A DNA stretch of 64,000 nt, taken from assembly GCA_963708865.1 (NCBI GenBank), contig CAVPUC010000009.1:245842-309841 (forward strand), read 5' to 3'. How positions within the stretch are numbered: the stretch's first letter is position 1; every line of letters starts with the position of its first letter. The notes under the pieces are model-generated. The model saw only the letters and a list, made by a program, of their open reading frames with translations, searched no databases and was not told the DNA's origin. This document shows, piece by piece, positions 1-9,629 of the stretch. Origin of the DNA: DAIDKA01 sp963708865 (GTDB taxonomy: Bacteria > Pseudomonadota > Gammaproteobacteria > Steroidobacterales > Steroidobacteraceae). Both the position numbers and the translations under genes were made by a program.

Positions 1-1
1 C

Positions 2-670
2 CGCTCCATCGCCGAGCGGGAAATGCTGCGCGCCGGCGCCGATGATGCCCTGCTGCCCGAGCTCATCACCCAGCTGCGCGCCCACGACCAGGACGAGTTC
101 TACCAGCTCCTGGGCGAGGGGGAGATCACCGCGACGCAACTGGCGCAGGCGCTGCTGCGGCTGGTGCGCCCCGCGAGCCCGGAGCTGCCGGTGCGCCGGG
201 CGCGGCCCGCCACCGCCGCGCGGCGCCATCCGATCGACATCGAGGGCGTCGGTGATCTGCCCATCACCCTGGCGAGCTGCTGCGCGCCGCTGCGTCCCCA
301 GCCCATCGTGGGCTATATCACCGTGGGCCGCGGCGTCACCATCCATCGGGACGATTGCCGCAACTTCGCCCGCATGCGTGCCGAGAAACCCGAACGCATG
401 TTGCAGGTGGAATGGTCCAGCGCCGATCAGGCCTTGATCGAGGTGGAGCTGGTGGTGTTCGCCTACGACCGTCGCGCACTGGTGCGCGACATCACCGACG
501 TCGTGGCCCAGGAACACCTGAGCATCGAGGGCATGAACACCCTGACGGACGAGGACCGCATCGCGCGGGTCGCCTTTCGCCTGGGGGTCGGCAATCTGGA
601 GCAGCTGGCGAAGCTGATCCGGCGCCTGCAAAGCGTGCCCAATGTCTCCGAGGTGCGCCGAACCCGTTGA
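2..670 (+). CDS. relA: RelA (GTP pyrophosphokinase), C-terminal part
   Basis: This is the C-terminal end of the stringent-response (p)ppGpp synthetase. The gene starts before the window and is open from base 2. The visible 222 residues hold the conserved Cys-Cys/zinc-finger region (SCCAPL, then GYITVGRGVTIHRDDC), which contacts the ribosome in RelA, followed by a C-terminal ACT domain (about residues 150-222) ending at a TGA. The wording of the CC region fits RelA of the Xanthomonadales type better than SpoT. The synthetase and hydrolase domains lie outside the window, so activity cannot be judged. It ends 19 bp from the convergent dehydratase gene. Confidence 0.9.
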   Translation, partial: RSIAEREMLRAGADDALLPELITQLRAHDQDEFYQLLGEGEITATQLAQALLRLVRPASPELPVRRARPATAARRHPIDIEGVGDLPITLASCCAPLRPQPIVGYITVGRGVTIHRDDCRNFARMRAEKPERMLQVEWSSADQALIEVELVVFAYDRRALVRDITDVVAQEHLSIEGMNTLTDEDRIARVAFRLGVGNLEQLAKLIRRLQSVPNVSEVRRTR

Positions 671-689
671 TGGTGCGCTGCGGGATGGC

Positions 690-1646
690 TCAGTCCTGCT
701 TCCAGGGCAGCCGTTGCAGATCGACATTGCCGCCGGTGAGCACAATGCCGACGCGTAATCCCGCGATGGGCAAGGCGCCATTCAGAAGCGCTGCCAGCGG
801 CACGGCCGATGATGCCTCGATGATGATTTTCAGCTCCTCCCAGACCCGGCGCATCCCTGCCACGATGTCCTCCTCGGTCACCGTCCCCACCGCGTGCACT
901 TGCTTCCGGATGACCTCGAAGGTGCTGGGCGCGAGGGTCGCGAGCAGGCCGTCGGCCAATGAATGCGGCTGCATGACCGGGGTGATGGCGCCCGCGTTCT
1001 TGGAGCGCCAGGCATCATCCGCGCCCAAGGGCTCGGCCCCCAGGATCCGGATCCGCGGATCGATGCCATGGGCGGCGACCGCAGTGCCGCTGATCAGACC
1101 GCCACCGCCGATGGGGCAGAGGATCGCATCCAGTTGCGGCACCTGCTCCAGCAGTTCCAGCGCCACCGTACCCTGCCCGGCCATGACATCGGCATTGTCG
1201 AAGGGATGGATCAGGGTCGCACCGGTGTCGGCCATGATGCGCTCCGCGGCCGCCTGACGCGCCGCCAGGGTGGGCTCACACAGCTGCAGCGTGGCGCCAT
1301 AGCGCAGCATGTTCTGCTGCTTGCTGGCGGGGGTGGTGCGCGGCGCGACCACATAGGCGGCAATGCCGCGGCTGCGGGCGGCCAGGGCCAATGCTGCGCC
1401 GTGATTGCCCGAGGAATGCGTCACGACGCCACGGGCGGCCAACGCCTGCGGCAGGTTCAACACGGCGTTGAATGCCCCGCGGGCCTTGAAGGCCCCGGTG
1501 ACCTGGAGGTTTTCGCACTTGAAGTACAGCCGCGCGCCCAGCTCTTCATCCAAAAAGTCGCTGCGCAGGATGGGCGTGCAGCGCACGCTTGCGGCGATCC
1601 GCGCCCGGGCGGCTTGGATGGCGGCAAACCCGGGCGCTGCAGTCAT
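690..1646 (-). CDS. Threonine/serine dehydratase (PLP-dependent, catabolic type)
   Basis: A fold-type II PLP enzyme of 318 residues, expected to deaminate L-threonine or L-serine to a 2-oxoacid and ammonia in the cytoplasm. The PLP lysine is Lys54 in TGAFKARGA. The substrate loop SSGNHG and the phosphate-binding glycine loop GGGGLISG are present. There is no C-terminal ACT regulatory domain, so it resembles short catabolic (TdcB-like) or serine-racemase-like enzymes and not the biosynthetic IlvA. The open frame runs further upstream, but that stretch overlaps lpdA and has unnatural composition, so the start is the ATG at 1646. That start lies 10 nt after the lpdA stop, which suggests co-transcription. 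Substrate preference cannot be decided. Confidence 0.85.
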   Translation of the reverse strand: MTAAPGFAAIQAARARIAASVRCTPILRSDFLDEELGARLYFKCENLQVTGAFKARGAFNAVLNLPQALAARGVVTHSSGNHGAALALAARSRGIAAYVVAPRTTPASKQQNMLRYGATLQLCEPTLAARQAAAERIMADTGATLIHPFDNADVMAGQGTVALELLEQVPQLDAILCPIGGGGLISGTAVAAHGIDPRIRILGAEPLGADDAWRSKNAGAITPVMQPHSLADGLLATLAPSTFEVIRKQVHAVGTVTEEDIVAGMRRVWEELKIIIEASSAVPLAALLNGALPIAGLRVGIVLTGGNVDLQRLPWKQD

Positions 1647-1656
1647 GGGTGAGGCA

Positions 1657-3085
1657 CTAGCGGTTGAGATTGTCGATCGCACGCTTGTCGGCGGCCAGGG
1701 CCGCCTCGTGCAGCGCCTCCGACAGCGTCGGATGCGCGTGCATGGTGCGCTGCAGATCCTCGGTGCTCGCGGAGTACTCCATGGCCAGTACCGCCTCGGC
1801 GATGAGCTCGCCGGCCAGCGGACCGATGATGTGCACGCCCAGGATCTCATCACTGGTTTTGTCGGCAATCAGCTTGGCAAATCCCTGCGTGGCTTCCATG
1901 GCGCGCGCCCGGCCGCTCGCCATGAAGGGAAACACGCCCACTTTGTAGGCCCGACCACTCGCCTTGACCTGCTCCTCGGTCTCCCCGACCCAGGCGATCT
2001 CCGGTGCGGTATAGATCACCGAGGGCACGATGCGATAGTTGACCTCACCGTAATGGCCGGCAATGAGGTCCGCGACCATGACGCCCTCCTCCTTGCCTTT
2101 GTGCGCCAGCATGGGGCCGCGCACCACATCACCGATGGCCCAGATGCCTTCCGCACCCGTGCGACACTTGTCATCCACGACGATGAAGCCGCGCGCATCG
2201 CGCTCGACGTTCGGTACCCTCTGCCAGGAGCCCCTCGGTAAAGGGGCGGCGCCCGACGGCGACCACGAGCGTGTCGACCTCGAGGGACTGCTCGCCCTTG
2301 GCATCGGTATAGCTGACCTTGACGGCCTCGCCCTGGACCACGGCGCCCGTGACTTTGGCGCCGGTGCGAATGTCCATGCCGAGCTTCTTGAACTGCTTGG
2401 CCGCCTCTTTGGCCAGCTGCTGGTCGGCGATGGCGAGGAAACTGTCCAGCGCCTCGAGCACCACGACCTCGCTGCCGAGGCGGCGCCAGACGCTGCCCAG
2501 TTCCAACCCGATGACCCCGGCCCCGATCACCCCCAGGCGCTTCGGCACGGCGGGCAGTTCCAACGCCCCCCAGGAGTCAATGATGCGCTGGCCATCAAAG
2601 GGCGCGGACTTCAGCTCAATGGGCGTTGAGCCTGTGGCGAGCACCACATGGCGGGCCGAGAGCGTCCGCCCTTCGCCCTGGTGGGACTTGAATTCGACCT
2701 GCTTGCCGGGGAGCAGCCGGCCATGACCCTGCAACGCGGTGACACCGGCGCCCTTGAGCAGCGCCATGATGCCGTCGGTCATCTTCTTGACGATGCCGGC
2801 TCTGCGTTTGTGCATGGTGGCCACATCCATGCTCACCCCGGGTGCCTGGATGCCGTGCTGCGCGAACTCCTCGCGGGCGCGGTGATACAGCTCGGTGGAT
2901 TCCAGCAGCGCCTTGGAGGGGATGCAGCCCGCGTTCAGGCAGGTACCGCCGAAGGCGAAGCTGCCGTCGTGGTTCTTCCATTCATCGATGCAGGCCACCG
3001 ACAGGCCGTTCTGTGCGGCCCGGATGGCCGCCGGATAGCCGGCCGGGCCGCCGCCGATCACGATGACGTCAAACGAGTCAGCCAT
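1657..3085 (-). pseudogene. lpdA: Dihydrolipoamide dehydrogenase (E3), frameshifted
   Basis: The flavoprotein disulfide reductase that reoxidises lipoyl groups of 2-oxoacid dehydrogenase complexes. The first frame (2171-3085) carries the FAD motif GGGPAGYPAA, the redox disulfide GGTCLNAGCIPSK and the NAD motif GAGVIGLELG. The second frame (1657-2304) continues with AIGDVV..PMLAHK and the dimer-interface HPTLSEALHEA, including the catalytic His-Glu. The two join near 2211-2226 by a frameshift. The span of 1429 nt is one base more than a whole number of codons, so one extra base (or two missing) explains it. With that corrected the protein is full length (about 475 aa). A sequencing error is more likely than loss of a TCA-cycle enzyme. 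The ATG at 3085 has GGGAG upstream and lies 12 nt after sucB. Confidence 0.88.
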
Positions 3086-3097
3086 GAAAACTCCCGC

Positions 3098-4360
3098 CTA
3101 AAGGCCGAGCAGCATGCGGCCGGGATCCTCAAGACTGTCCTTGATCGCGACCAGGAACTGCACGGCATCGCGGCCATCGATAATGCGGTGATCGTAGGTG
3201 AGCGCCAGATACATCATGGGCCGGATCTCGATCTTGCCGTTCACCACCATCGGCCGGTCCTGAATCTTGTGCATGCCTAAGATGGCGCTTTGCGGCGCAT
3301 TTACAATGGGGGTCGACAGCAGCGAGCCGAAGACACCGCCGTTGGTAATGGTGAAGGTGCCGCCCGTGATGTCCTCGATGGCGATCTGGCCGGCGCGCGC
3401 CCGCGTGGCGTAGGCCGTGATTTCCTTTTCGATGTCCGCGAAGCTCTTCTGGTCGGCATCGCGCACGATCGGCACCATCAGGCCACGGTCCGTCGAGACC
3501 GCGACGCCGATGTCGTAGAACTCGTGATAAATGATGTCGCCCCCGTCCACCGAGGCGTTCACCACCGGGAATTTCTTCAGCGCCTCGATGGTCGCCTTGA
3601 CGAAGAAGGACATGAAACCGAGCTTCACACCCAGGGTTTTCTCGAACTTGTCCTTGTAGCGGGCGCGCAGTTCCTGAACGGCGCCCAGGTCCACTTCATT
3701 GAAGGAGGTGAGCAGCGCCTGCGTGGACTGCGCCTCGACCAGGCGCTGTGCCACGCGCTGGCGCAGACGGCTCATGGGCACGCGCTGCTCGGCACGCCCG
3801 GTGCGCGGCGCGCTGGGAGCCGTGGGAGCGGGGGCAGGTTTCGCGGTGGCCGGCGCCGCCGCCGCGGCTGGCGCAGACGGTGGCGCAGCCGCCGGTTGCT
3901 GGTTCAGGAAGCCTGCGACATCGGCTTTCGTCAGGCGGCCCTCGCGACCGCTCGGGGCTACGCTTGCAGGATCAATCTTGTTCTCCTCGACCAGCCGCCG
4001 GGCACTGGGGCTGAGCTTGGCGGGCGCCGCGGACGTGGCAGCCTTCGGCCCAGGGGCGGCCTTGGCGGGGGCCTCCGCAGCCGCCACCGGGGCGGCAGCC
4101 TTGGCGGGCGCCGCCGCTGCGGCGCCCGCGTTGATCACGGCGAGCACCTGGCCCGCCGTCACGGTCGCGCCGACCGCAAACTTCTGCTCCCCCATCACCC
4201 CGTCAGCCGGCGCCGGCACTTCCAGCACGACCTTGTCGGTCTCCAGGTCCGCCAGGTTCTCATCGCGCTTGAACGACTCGCCGGGCTGCTTGTGCCAGGC
4301 CACCAGGGTCGCATCGGCGATCGATTCCGGCAATGCCGGGACCAGGATCTCAGTACTCAT
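3098..4360 (-). CDS. sucB: Dihydrolipoyllysine succinyltransferase (E2 of 2-oxoglutarate dehydrogenase)
   Basis: The core acyltransferase of the 2-oxoglutarate dehydrogenase complex, which transfers the succinyl group from lipoyl to CoA. The 420 residues show an N-terminal lipoyl domain with the lipoylated Lys43 in ETDKV, an Ala/Pro-rich linker, a peripheral subunit-binding domain (about 118-150, from LSPSARRL) that holds E1 or E3, a second Ala/Pro linker, and the catalytic domain ending with YDHRIIDGRDAV, whose His is catalytic. The ATG at 4360 has GGAGAG about five bases upstream. An in-frame GTG directly before it is less likely. It lies 16 nt after sucA and 12 nt before lpdA, so this is one operon. 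Confidence 0.96.
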   Translation of the reverse strand: MSTEILVPALPESIADATLVAWHKQPGESFKRDENLADLETDKVVLEVPAPADGVMGEQKFAVGATVTAGQVLAVINAGAAAAAPAKAAAPVAAAEAPAKAAPGPKAATSAAPAKLSPSARRLVEENKIDPASVAPSGREGRLTKADVAGFLNQQPAAAPPSAPAAAAAPATAKPAPAPTAPSAPRTGRAEQRVPMSRLRQRVAQRLVEAQSTQALLTSFNEVDLGAVQELRARYKDKFEKTLGVKLGFMSFFVKATIEALKKFPVVNASVDGGDIIYHEFYDIGVAVSTDRGLMVPIVRDADQKSFADIEKEITAYATRARAGQIAIEDITGGTFTITNGGVFGSLLSTPIVNAPQSAILGMHKIQDRPMVVNGKIEIRPMMYLALTYDHRIIDGRDAVQFLVAIKDSLEDPGRMLLGL

Positions 4361-4376
4361 CACTCTCTCCAGCAGC

Positions 4377-7208
4377 TCAGTTGCGGTCGTTGGAACTCTT
4401 GCGAATGCCGCTCACCGCCGCGGCGTGCAAGGCAGCCTCGATCAGCCGCTTCTGCTCGATCTCATGGATTTTCGCAATCCCCGTGGCCGGCGCCGCCGCG
4501 GGGGCGCGGCCCGCGTACAGCACCGCATGGTGGCTCAGGGCCTCCAGCCGATGGCGGATCTGGTGCCAGGCTCCCTGGTTCTGCGGCTCCTCCTGGCACC
4601 AGACGATGTCGCGCACATTGGTGTAGCGCTTGATCGCGGACTCATAGCCTTCGCTCGGGAAGGGATACAGCTGCTCGATGCGCAGCAGCGCGACATCGCG
4701 CAGGTTTTCACTGCGCCGCGCCTTCAACAGGTCCCAGTAGACCTTGCCGCTGCAGAAGACCAGGCGCCGCACCTGGGCCGGCACCAGATCATCGGTCTCA
4801 TCGATCACGGCCGCGAACGCGCCTTTGGTCAGATCCGCGAGCGACGACACCGACAGCTCGTTGCGCAGCATGCTCTTGGGGGTCATGACGATGAGCGGCT
4901 TGCGGAACGCGCGCAGCATCTGCCGCCGCAACATGTGGAACATCTGCGCAGGGGTGGAGGGCACGCACACCTGCATGTTGTTCTCGGCGCACAGCTGCAG
5001 GAAGCGCTCGAGACGCGCCGAGGAATGCTCGGGACCTGCGCCCTCGTAGCCATGCGGCAGGAACAGCACCAGGCCGCACAGGCGACCCCACTTCGATTCA
5101 CCCGAGCTGATGAACTGGTCGATGATGATCTGGGCGCCATTGCAGAAATCGCCGTACTGCGCCTCCCAGATATCGAGCGCATTGGGCTCGGTGGTCGAGT
5201 AGCCGTACTCGAATCCGAGCACCGCCTCCTCCGAGAGCACCGAGTCGTAGACATCAAACCGCGGCTGATGGGGCAGCACATGCTGAAGCGGCACGTAGGT
5301 CGCATCCGTGTTCTGGTCGTGCAGTACCGCGTGACGATGGAAGAAGGTGCCGCGGCCCACATCCTGGCCGACCAGACGGACACTGAAGCCATCTTCCAGC
5401 AATGCCGCGTAGGCCAGGTTCTCGGTGCAACCCCAGTCGAGCGGCATCTCCCCGGCCATCATTTTCTGCCGATTGGCGATGACCTGCGCCACGCGCGGGT
5501 GCAGGACAAACCCTTCCGGACGACCAACGATGCGCTCGCCGAGATTGCTCAGCCGCTCCGGGGTCACATTGGTCTGCACACGCTCCTTCATGTCGACGTG
5601 CGCGTACTTGCTCCAGTCCACCGTGTACTTGTTGCCGATGAGGCCCAGCGAGGCCCGTGCCTGCGGGCGGCCCTCGTCCAGTCCACTGCGGTACTGGTCG
5701 ATCATCTGTGCGGCATCGGCCGCGCTCACCACGCCCACGCTCGCCAGCTGCTCGGCGTAGAGCTGCCGCGTGGTCTGATGCTGGCGGATGACCTTGTACA
5801 TGACCGGCTGCGTCGCGGCGGGCTCGTCCGCCTCGTTGTGGCCCAAGCGGCGATAGCACACCAGGTCGATGACCACGTCCTTCCTGAACTTCGCGCGATA
5901 CGCCAGGGCCAGACGCCCGACAAATACCACCGCCTCCGGATCATCCCCGTTGACGTGGAAGATCGGCGCCTCGAGCATTTTCGCGACGTCCGAGCAGTAC
6001 ATCGTCGAACGCGCGTCGCGCGGATCGGAGATGGTGAAGCCGACCTGGTTGTTGATGATGATGTGCAGCGTACCGCCGGTGTAGAAGGCGCGTGTCTGCG
6101 ACAACTGCAGTGTCTCGGTGACGACGCCCTGGCCGGAGAATGCGGCATCGCCATGAATCTGGATCGGCAGCACCTTCGCGCCCAGGGTGTCACCGCGACG
6201 TTCCTGGCGGGCCCGCACCGAGCCCTCGACCACGGGATTGACGACCTCCAGATGCGAGGGATTGAAGGCGAGCGCGACGTGCACGTTGCCGGCGGCAGTC
6301 TTGAGGTCGGAGGAGAAGCCCTTGTGGTACTTCACATCGCCCGAGCCTTGCAGGTGGGCGATATCGTACTTGCCTTCGAACTCGGAGAAGATGTCCGCGG
6401 GTGATTTGCCCAGCAGGTTCACCAGCACATTGAGCCGGCCGCGATGGGCCATGCCGATGACCATCTCCTCCACGCCGGCCGCACCGGACTGCTGAATGAC
6501 ATCATCCAGCAGCGGAATGAGGGACTCCCCGCCCTCCAGTGAGAAGCGCCGCTGGCCCACGTACTTGGTGTGCAGGTAGCGCTCCAGGCCCTCCGCGCAG
6601 GTGAGCTGCCACAGGATGTTGCGCCGCTCCTCGGTGCTGTAGCGGCGACTCAACTGCCCGGACTGGAATTGGTCCTGCAGCCACAGGCGCTCATCGGACT
6701 GCGAGACATGGGCGAATTCGGCACCGATGGTGCCGCAGTACATGGCTTCGAGGGTCGCGAGGATGTCCCGCAGCTTCATGCGTTGGGGGATGGCGCCGTT
6801 GCGGGTGGCGGTGAAGAACTGCGTATCCAGGTCCGCTTCACTGAGCCCGAAGTAGCCGAGCTCGAGCACCTTGGGCCGCTCGCGCTTCATCAATCCCAGC
6901 GGGTCAAGTTTTGCGATCAGGTGACCGCGGTTCGACCAGATCTGGATGAGGCGCGAGACCGCGGCCTGTTTGGCCCCGCCGGAGGCATCGCCGGGCGCGG
7001 CGGGGATGGCCTGCGCCGGCTGGGTAGCGCGTGCCGCGATGCCGGCGATGACCGGTCCATGGGCGCGCTCCGTCTGCGGCCTCGGGCCCAAGCCATCGAA
7101 GTAGCTGCGCCATTGCGCGGGAACCGCGCCGGGATCAGCCAGATACTGCTCGTAAAGGCCTTCAAGATAGTCGGCGTTGCCGCCGTAAAGAGGTGTGGAT
7201 TCAAGCAT
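4377..7208 (-). CDS. sucA: 2-oxoglutarate dehydrogenase E1 component
   Basis: The thiamine-diphosphate decarboxylase of the TCA-cycle complex, 943 residues, full length for the family. The N-terminal signature typical of OdhA/SucA (YLEGLYEQYLADP) is present. Core motifs include GMAHRGRLNVL, the Mg-ThDP motif around GDAAFSGQG, and IINNQVGFTISDP. The gene is intact, in contrast to the frameshifted lpdA of the same operon. The order on the minus strand is sucA-sucB-lpdA. The 180 nt between its start and the next gene should hold the operon promoter, but no convincing -35/-10 pair was picked by eye. Confidence 0.97.
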   Translation of the reverse strand: MLESTPLYGGNADYLEGLYEQYLADPGAVPAQWRSYFDGLGPRPQTERAHGPVIAGIAARATQPAQAIPAAPGDASGGAKQAAVSRLIQIWSNRGHLIAKLDPLGLMKRERPKVLELGYFGLSEADLDTQFFTATRNGAIPQRMKLRDILATLEAMYCGTIGAEFAHVSQSDERLWLQDQFQSGQLSRRYSTEERRNILWQLTCAEGLERYLHTKYVGQRRFSLEGGESLIPLLDDVIQQSGAAGVEEMVIGMAHRGRLNVLVNLLGKSPADIFSEFEGKYDIAHLQGSGDVKYHKGFSSDLKTAAGNVHVALAFNPSHLEVVNPVVEGSVRARQERRGDTLGAKVLPIQIHGDAAFSGQGVVTETLQLSQTRAFYTGGTLHIIINNQVGFTISDPRDARSTMYCSDVAKMLEAPIFHVNGDDPEAVVFVGRLALAYRAKFRKDVVIDLVCYRRLGHNEADEPAATQPVMYKVIRQHQTTRQLYAEQLASVGVVSAADAAQMIDQYRSGLDEGRPQARASLGLIGNKYTVDWSKYAHVDMKERVQTNVTPERLSNLGERIVGRPEGFVLHPRVAQVIANRQKMMAGEMPLDWGCTENLAYAALLEDGFSVRLVGQDVGRGTFFHRHAVLHDQNTDATYVPLQHVLPHQPRFDVYDSVLSEEAVLGFEYGYSTTEPNALDIWEAQYGDFCNGAQIIIDQFISSGESKWGRLCGLVLFLPHGYEGAGPEHSSARLERFLQLCAENNMQVCVPSTPAQMFHMLRRQMLRAFRKPLIVMTPKSMLRNELSVSSLADLTKGAFAAVIDETDDLVPAQVRRLVFCSGKVYWDLLKARRSENLRDVALLRIEQLYPFPSEGYESAIKRYTNVRDIVWCQEEPQNQGAWHQIRHRLEALSHHAVLYAGRAPAAAPATGIAKIHEIEQKRLIEAALHAAAVSGIRKSSNDRN

Positions 7209-7388
7209 TCGGGGGGTGCTCAGTAAGGGTTGGCGCAGGGGGCGCGGACCCGTTCCCGCGACGAAGCAGGCTGCTGTTCACTCCAGACCCTGGTTGGAAG
7301 GCAAGCGGCAAAGGATAAGTTTAACGTAACCGGGCTTGCTATGAAACGCATCACGGCCACGACCGAATGCTACCCCGCAAGGGCGACC

Positions 7389-7874
7389 CTAGAAGTATTC
7401 GGGCAGCGCGTGTCGCAGCAGGATGAATTCATAAGTGACCAGCCACACGTATGCCGCCAGCACGGCGTACAGCAGCACACTGACGGGCAGACGACCGAAC
7501 GCGCGCACGCGCGCGAGCAGGATCAGCACCACGACACCGGTCGCGGTCAGGCCAAATTTATAGGCCACGAAGCTGCGGCCGTCATCGTGGACGATGGCAT
7601 CCATCAGCGGATTGGCTTCGTGCGCGCCGTGGCCGAGCAGCGTCAGCGTAATCAGCGCATCGGCGACACACAGGATCAGGATGAGCAGCGCTGCCGCCAG
7701 CCATTGCGGCGCATACCAGTCGGTCCCGGCAATGCTGGCGTCCCGGAGGCGGCGGGGCCCGTGGCGGCGACGCTTGAAACTGCCCTTGGCCAAGGAACGC
7801 AGCGTCCGCAAGCGCCGCTCTGGGGCAACGCGACGCTCGGGTAGGGCCTGATCGGCGGCCTTCTTGTTCTTCAT
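7389..7874 (-). CDS. DUF5658-like small membrane protein
   Basis: A 161-residue protein with a basic N-terminus (about 45 residues rich in Arg and Lys) followed by three hydrophobic segments. The polar motif between the first two (HEANPLMD, preceded by VADALITL) is what I recognise as DUF5658-like. It is probably an inner-membrane protein of unknown role. The open frame extends to 7946, but the ATG at 7874 begins a sensible MKNKK start. No clear Shine-Dalgarno sequence is visible. It is not obviously in an operon with sucA. Confidence 0.6.
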   Translation of the reverse strand: MKNKKAADQALPERRVAPERRLRTLRSLAKGSFKRRRHGPRRLRDASIAGTDWYAPQWLAAALLILILCVADALITLTLLGHGAHEANPLMDAIVHDDGRSFVAYKFGLTATGVVVLILLARVRAFGRLPVSVLLYAVLAAYVWLVTYEFILLRHALPEYF

Positions 7875-8005
7875 CGACGGGGATTGTAAACACAGGATCG
7901 GCCCGGTGGGACAACCGCACCGGGCGGGGGCAGGAATTTTTGCCACTTACCGACCGATTGGCCGACAGATGGACGCCTGTTTCCGGATTATGTCGACTCG
8001 ATTCC

Positions 8006-8536
8006 TCAGGCCGCGGCACTCGCCGCGGTCTCAGGGACGGCCGCCGGTACGCTGTCGGCCGCTGCGGCGGCCTCATCGGCACTCGTCGGGTCATCGAGCG
8101 CCGCATCGCCGGTGACGACAATGGGGTCCGCCGATCGCCCACCCACTTCCAGCTGCGACACCTGCGGCAACTCGCCATGCAGGCGCAGGACTTCCGTGAC
8201 GGTCTGGATGGTGAGCTGGAAGCCCTCGGGGACCACCTCCATGCTCTTGGTGGCCTGCCGCGGTAGCGGGATACGCGCCCGAAAACAGTAGTGAATGACG
8301 GCTGCGGCCACCGCCGGCAGGGTGTAGTGCTTCTGGACGGCGGCCGCCGCGCTGCCCGAACCCTGCATGACGACCAGCGTCAGCCCCGCCTGGGCGCCCG
8401 ACTCCACCCGCGCCTCCATCAGCTTGCCGATGGCGAGCGTGCCGCCATGGGAGCGATCCAGCTCCAGGACGGCATCGACTACCGTCTCAATGGGAAGCAG
8501 CAGCTTGCGGAATTCCTGGATGCGTACCTTGGCCAT
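8006..8536 (-). CDS. Hypothetical protein, 176 aa
   Basis: I do not recognise the family. The first 130 residues look globular (MAKVRIQEFRKLLLP, then a long mixed alpha/beta stretch). The last 35 residues are Ala/Asp/Thr/Pro-rich and probably disordered. There are no membrane segments or signal peptide. A short inverted repeat (TGTAGG..CCTACA, 8540-8557) sits directly upstream of the ATG, where a Shine-Dalgarno sequence would be expected and is not obvious. Codon use matches the neighbours, which supports a real gene. Confidence 0.55.
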   Translation of the reverse strand: MAKVRIQEFRKLLLPIETVVDAVLELDRSHGGTLAIGKLMEARVESGAQAGLTLVVMQGSGSAAAAVQKHYTLPAVAAAVIHYCFRARIPLPRQATKSMEVVPEGFQLTIQTVTEVLRLHGELPQVSQLEVGGRSADPIVVTGDAALDDPTSADEAAAAADSVPAAVPETAASAAA

Positions 8537-8598
8537 GGCTGTAGGAGGATGCCTACATCACTTCGGGCGCACCGCGAACCAAAGCTCATTTGGGGCAA

Positions 8599-9579
8599 TT
8601 AATTATTATGTCGCGTCAGCACCTGCAGCTCCAAGCGCCGATAGTCGATCACGAGGACGTCCAGGAGTCCCAGGGTGTCGATGCCCAGCAGGATGGTGGG
8701 TTCCTGCGTCATCTGCCAGCGCTCGAAGATGTCGAGGTTGCTGACCGTGACAGAGCCTCCCTGGATGGTCACCGGCCCCAGTGAGACATCGGGGATGGGC
8801 ATCTCCTGGCCCGGTTGAACGTCGTCGGTTGCGCCGGTGATGGTGTCCGGGTGCAATTGCCGGGCGCGACGCCGCGCCTGCAGTGCCGCGAGCAGCGCGG
8901 CGTTGGCGACGGTCGCCTGCCCTCCGGTATCAATGATCGCCTTGACGCGTATGCCACCGATATAGGCGGTGGCCATCAGCAGGCCATTGGCCGTGCGCCG
9001 CAGCGGAATCGTCGAGTAGCCACTCGGCGCGCGCGCCAGATGCGAGTGGATGATCGTGATCTTGTCATGCATGAAGTCGATGAAGATCCGCTTGTCGGCC
9101 AAGCCCTCCATGCCGAGCACGCCATCCGCCCCGCCGAGCGCATCCGGGACGATGGGCAGCCACTTGGCATGCGCCTCCATGTCGCCCACCACGAATGTAT
9201 CGACGGTCACGAAGGGCACGGTGGCTGATCCGGTGACACCGTGCAGGAGCATGGCACCGCTTGGCGGCAGTCCGAGGTCGGCCGCGACATCGGCGATGAC
9301 GGCCGAATGGCTCGCGCCGGTATCGAGGACGAGCCGGTAAGGGCCCTTGCCGTTCAGATAGACGGGCGCCCAGATACGCCCCAGCCGGTCCCGCAGCGTC
9401 GGCGCGACATAGCGCGGCTCCAGCGCGGTCACGGACACTTCCTCGAGGGGCTCATCGGGCAGCGGTGCGGCGGCAGGCACAGCGCCCGGCAACACCTCAG
9501 CCCGTGCCGCAATCGCCTGCGACAGCGCCAGTGCGCCCAGCAACGCCGCAGCCGCCATGCGCCACCACCCCACCTGCAC
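8599..9579 (-). CDS. Secreted retropepsin-like aspartyl protease
   Basis: About 326 residues with an N-terminal signal peptide or anchor (AAAALLGALALSQ) and two aspartic-protease half-sites, DTGASHS and DTGGQAT, each followed by a hydrophobic strand. This is the layout of periplasmic retropepsin-like proteases (Asp_protease_2 type). The start is chosen at the GTG at 9579 because AAGGAG lies six bases upstream of it. The GTG at 9606 and the internal ATG at 9558 are alternatives without such a site. Substrate unknown. It lies 50 nt beyond yheU and may be part of that transcription unit. Confidence 0.75.
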   Translation of the reverse strand: MQVGWWRMAAAALLGALALSQAIAARAEVLPGAVPAAAPLPDEPLEEVSVTALEPRYVAPTLRDRLGRIWAPVYLNGKGPYRLVLDTGASHSAVIADVAADLGLPPSGAMLLHGVTGSATVPFVTVDTFVVGDMEAHAKWLPIVPDALGGADGVLGMEGLADKRIFIDFMHDKITIIHSHLARAPSGYSTIPLRRTANGLLMATAYIGGIRVKAIIDTGGQATVANAALLAALQARRRARQLHPDTITGATDDVQPGQEMPIPDVSLGPVTIQGGSVTVSNLDIFERWQMTQEPTILLGIDTLGLLDVLVIDYRRLELQVLTRHNN

Positions 9580-9629
9580 GTCGCACTCCTTGAGCTGAAA
9601 CGCCACCTTGGCCTGTCAACGAAGTCTGA

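Noticed and set aside
963..1652. Plus-strand frames opposite the dehydratase gene
   Set aside because: Composition shadow of the minus-strand gene, no ribosome site.
3699..6404. Very long plus-strand open frame (901 codons)
   Set aside because: It lies antisense to sucB and sucA, whose protein motifs are clear; long antisense frames are common in GC-rich genes.
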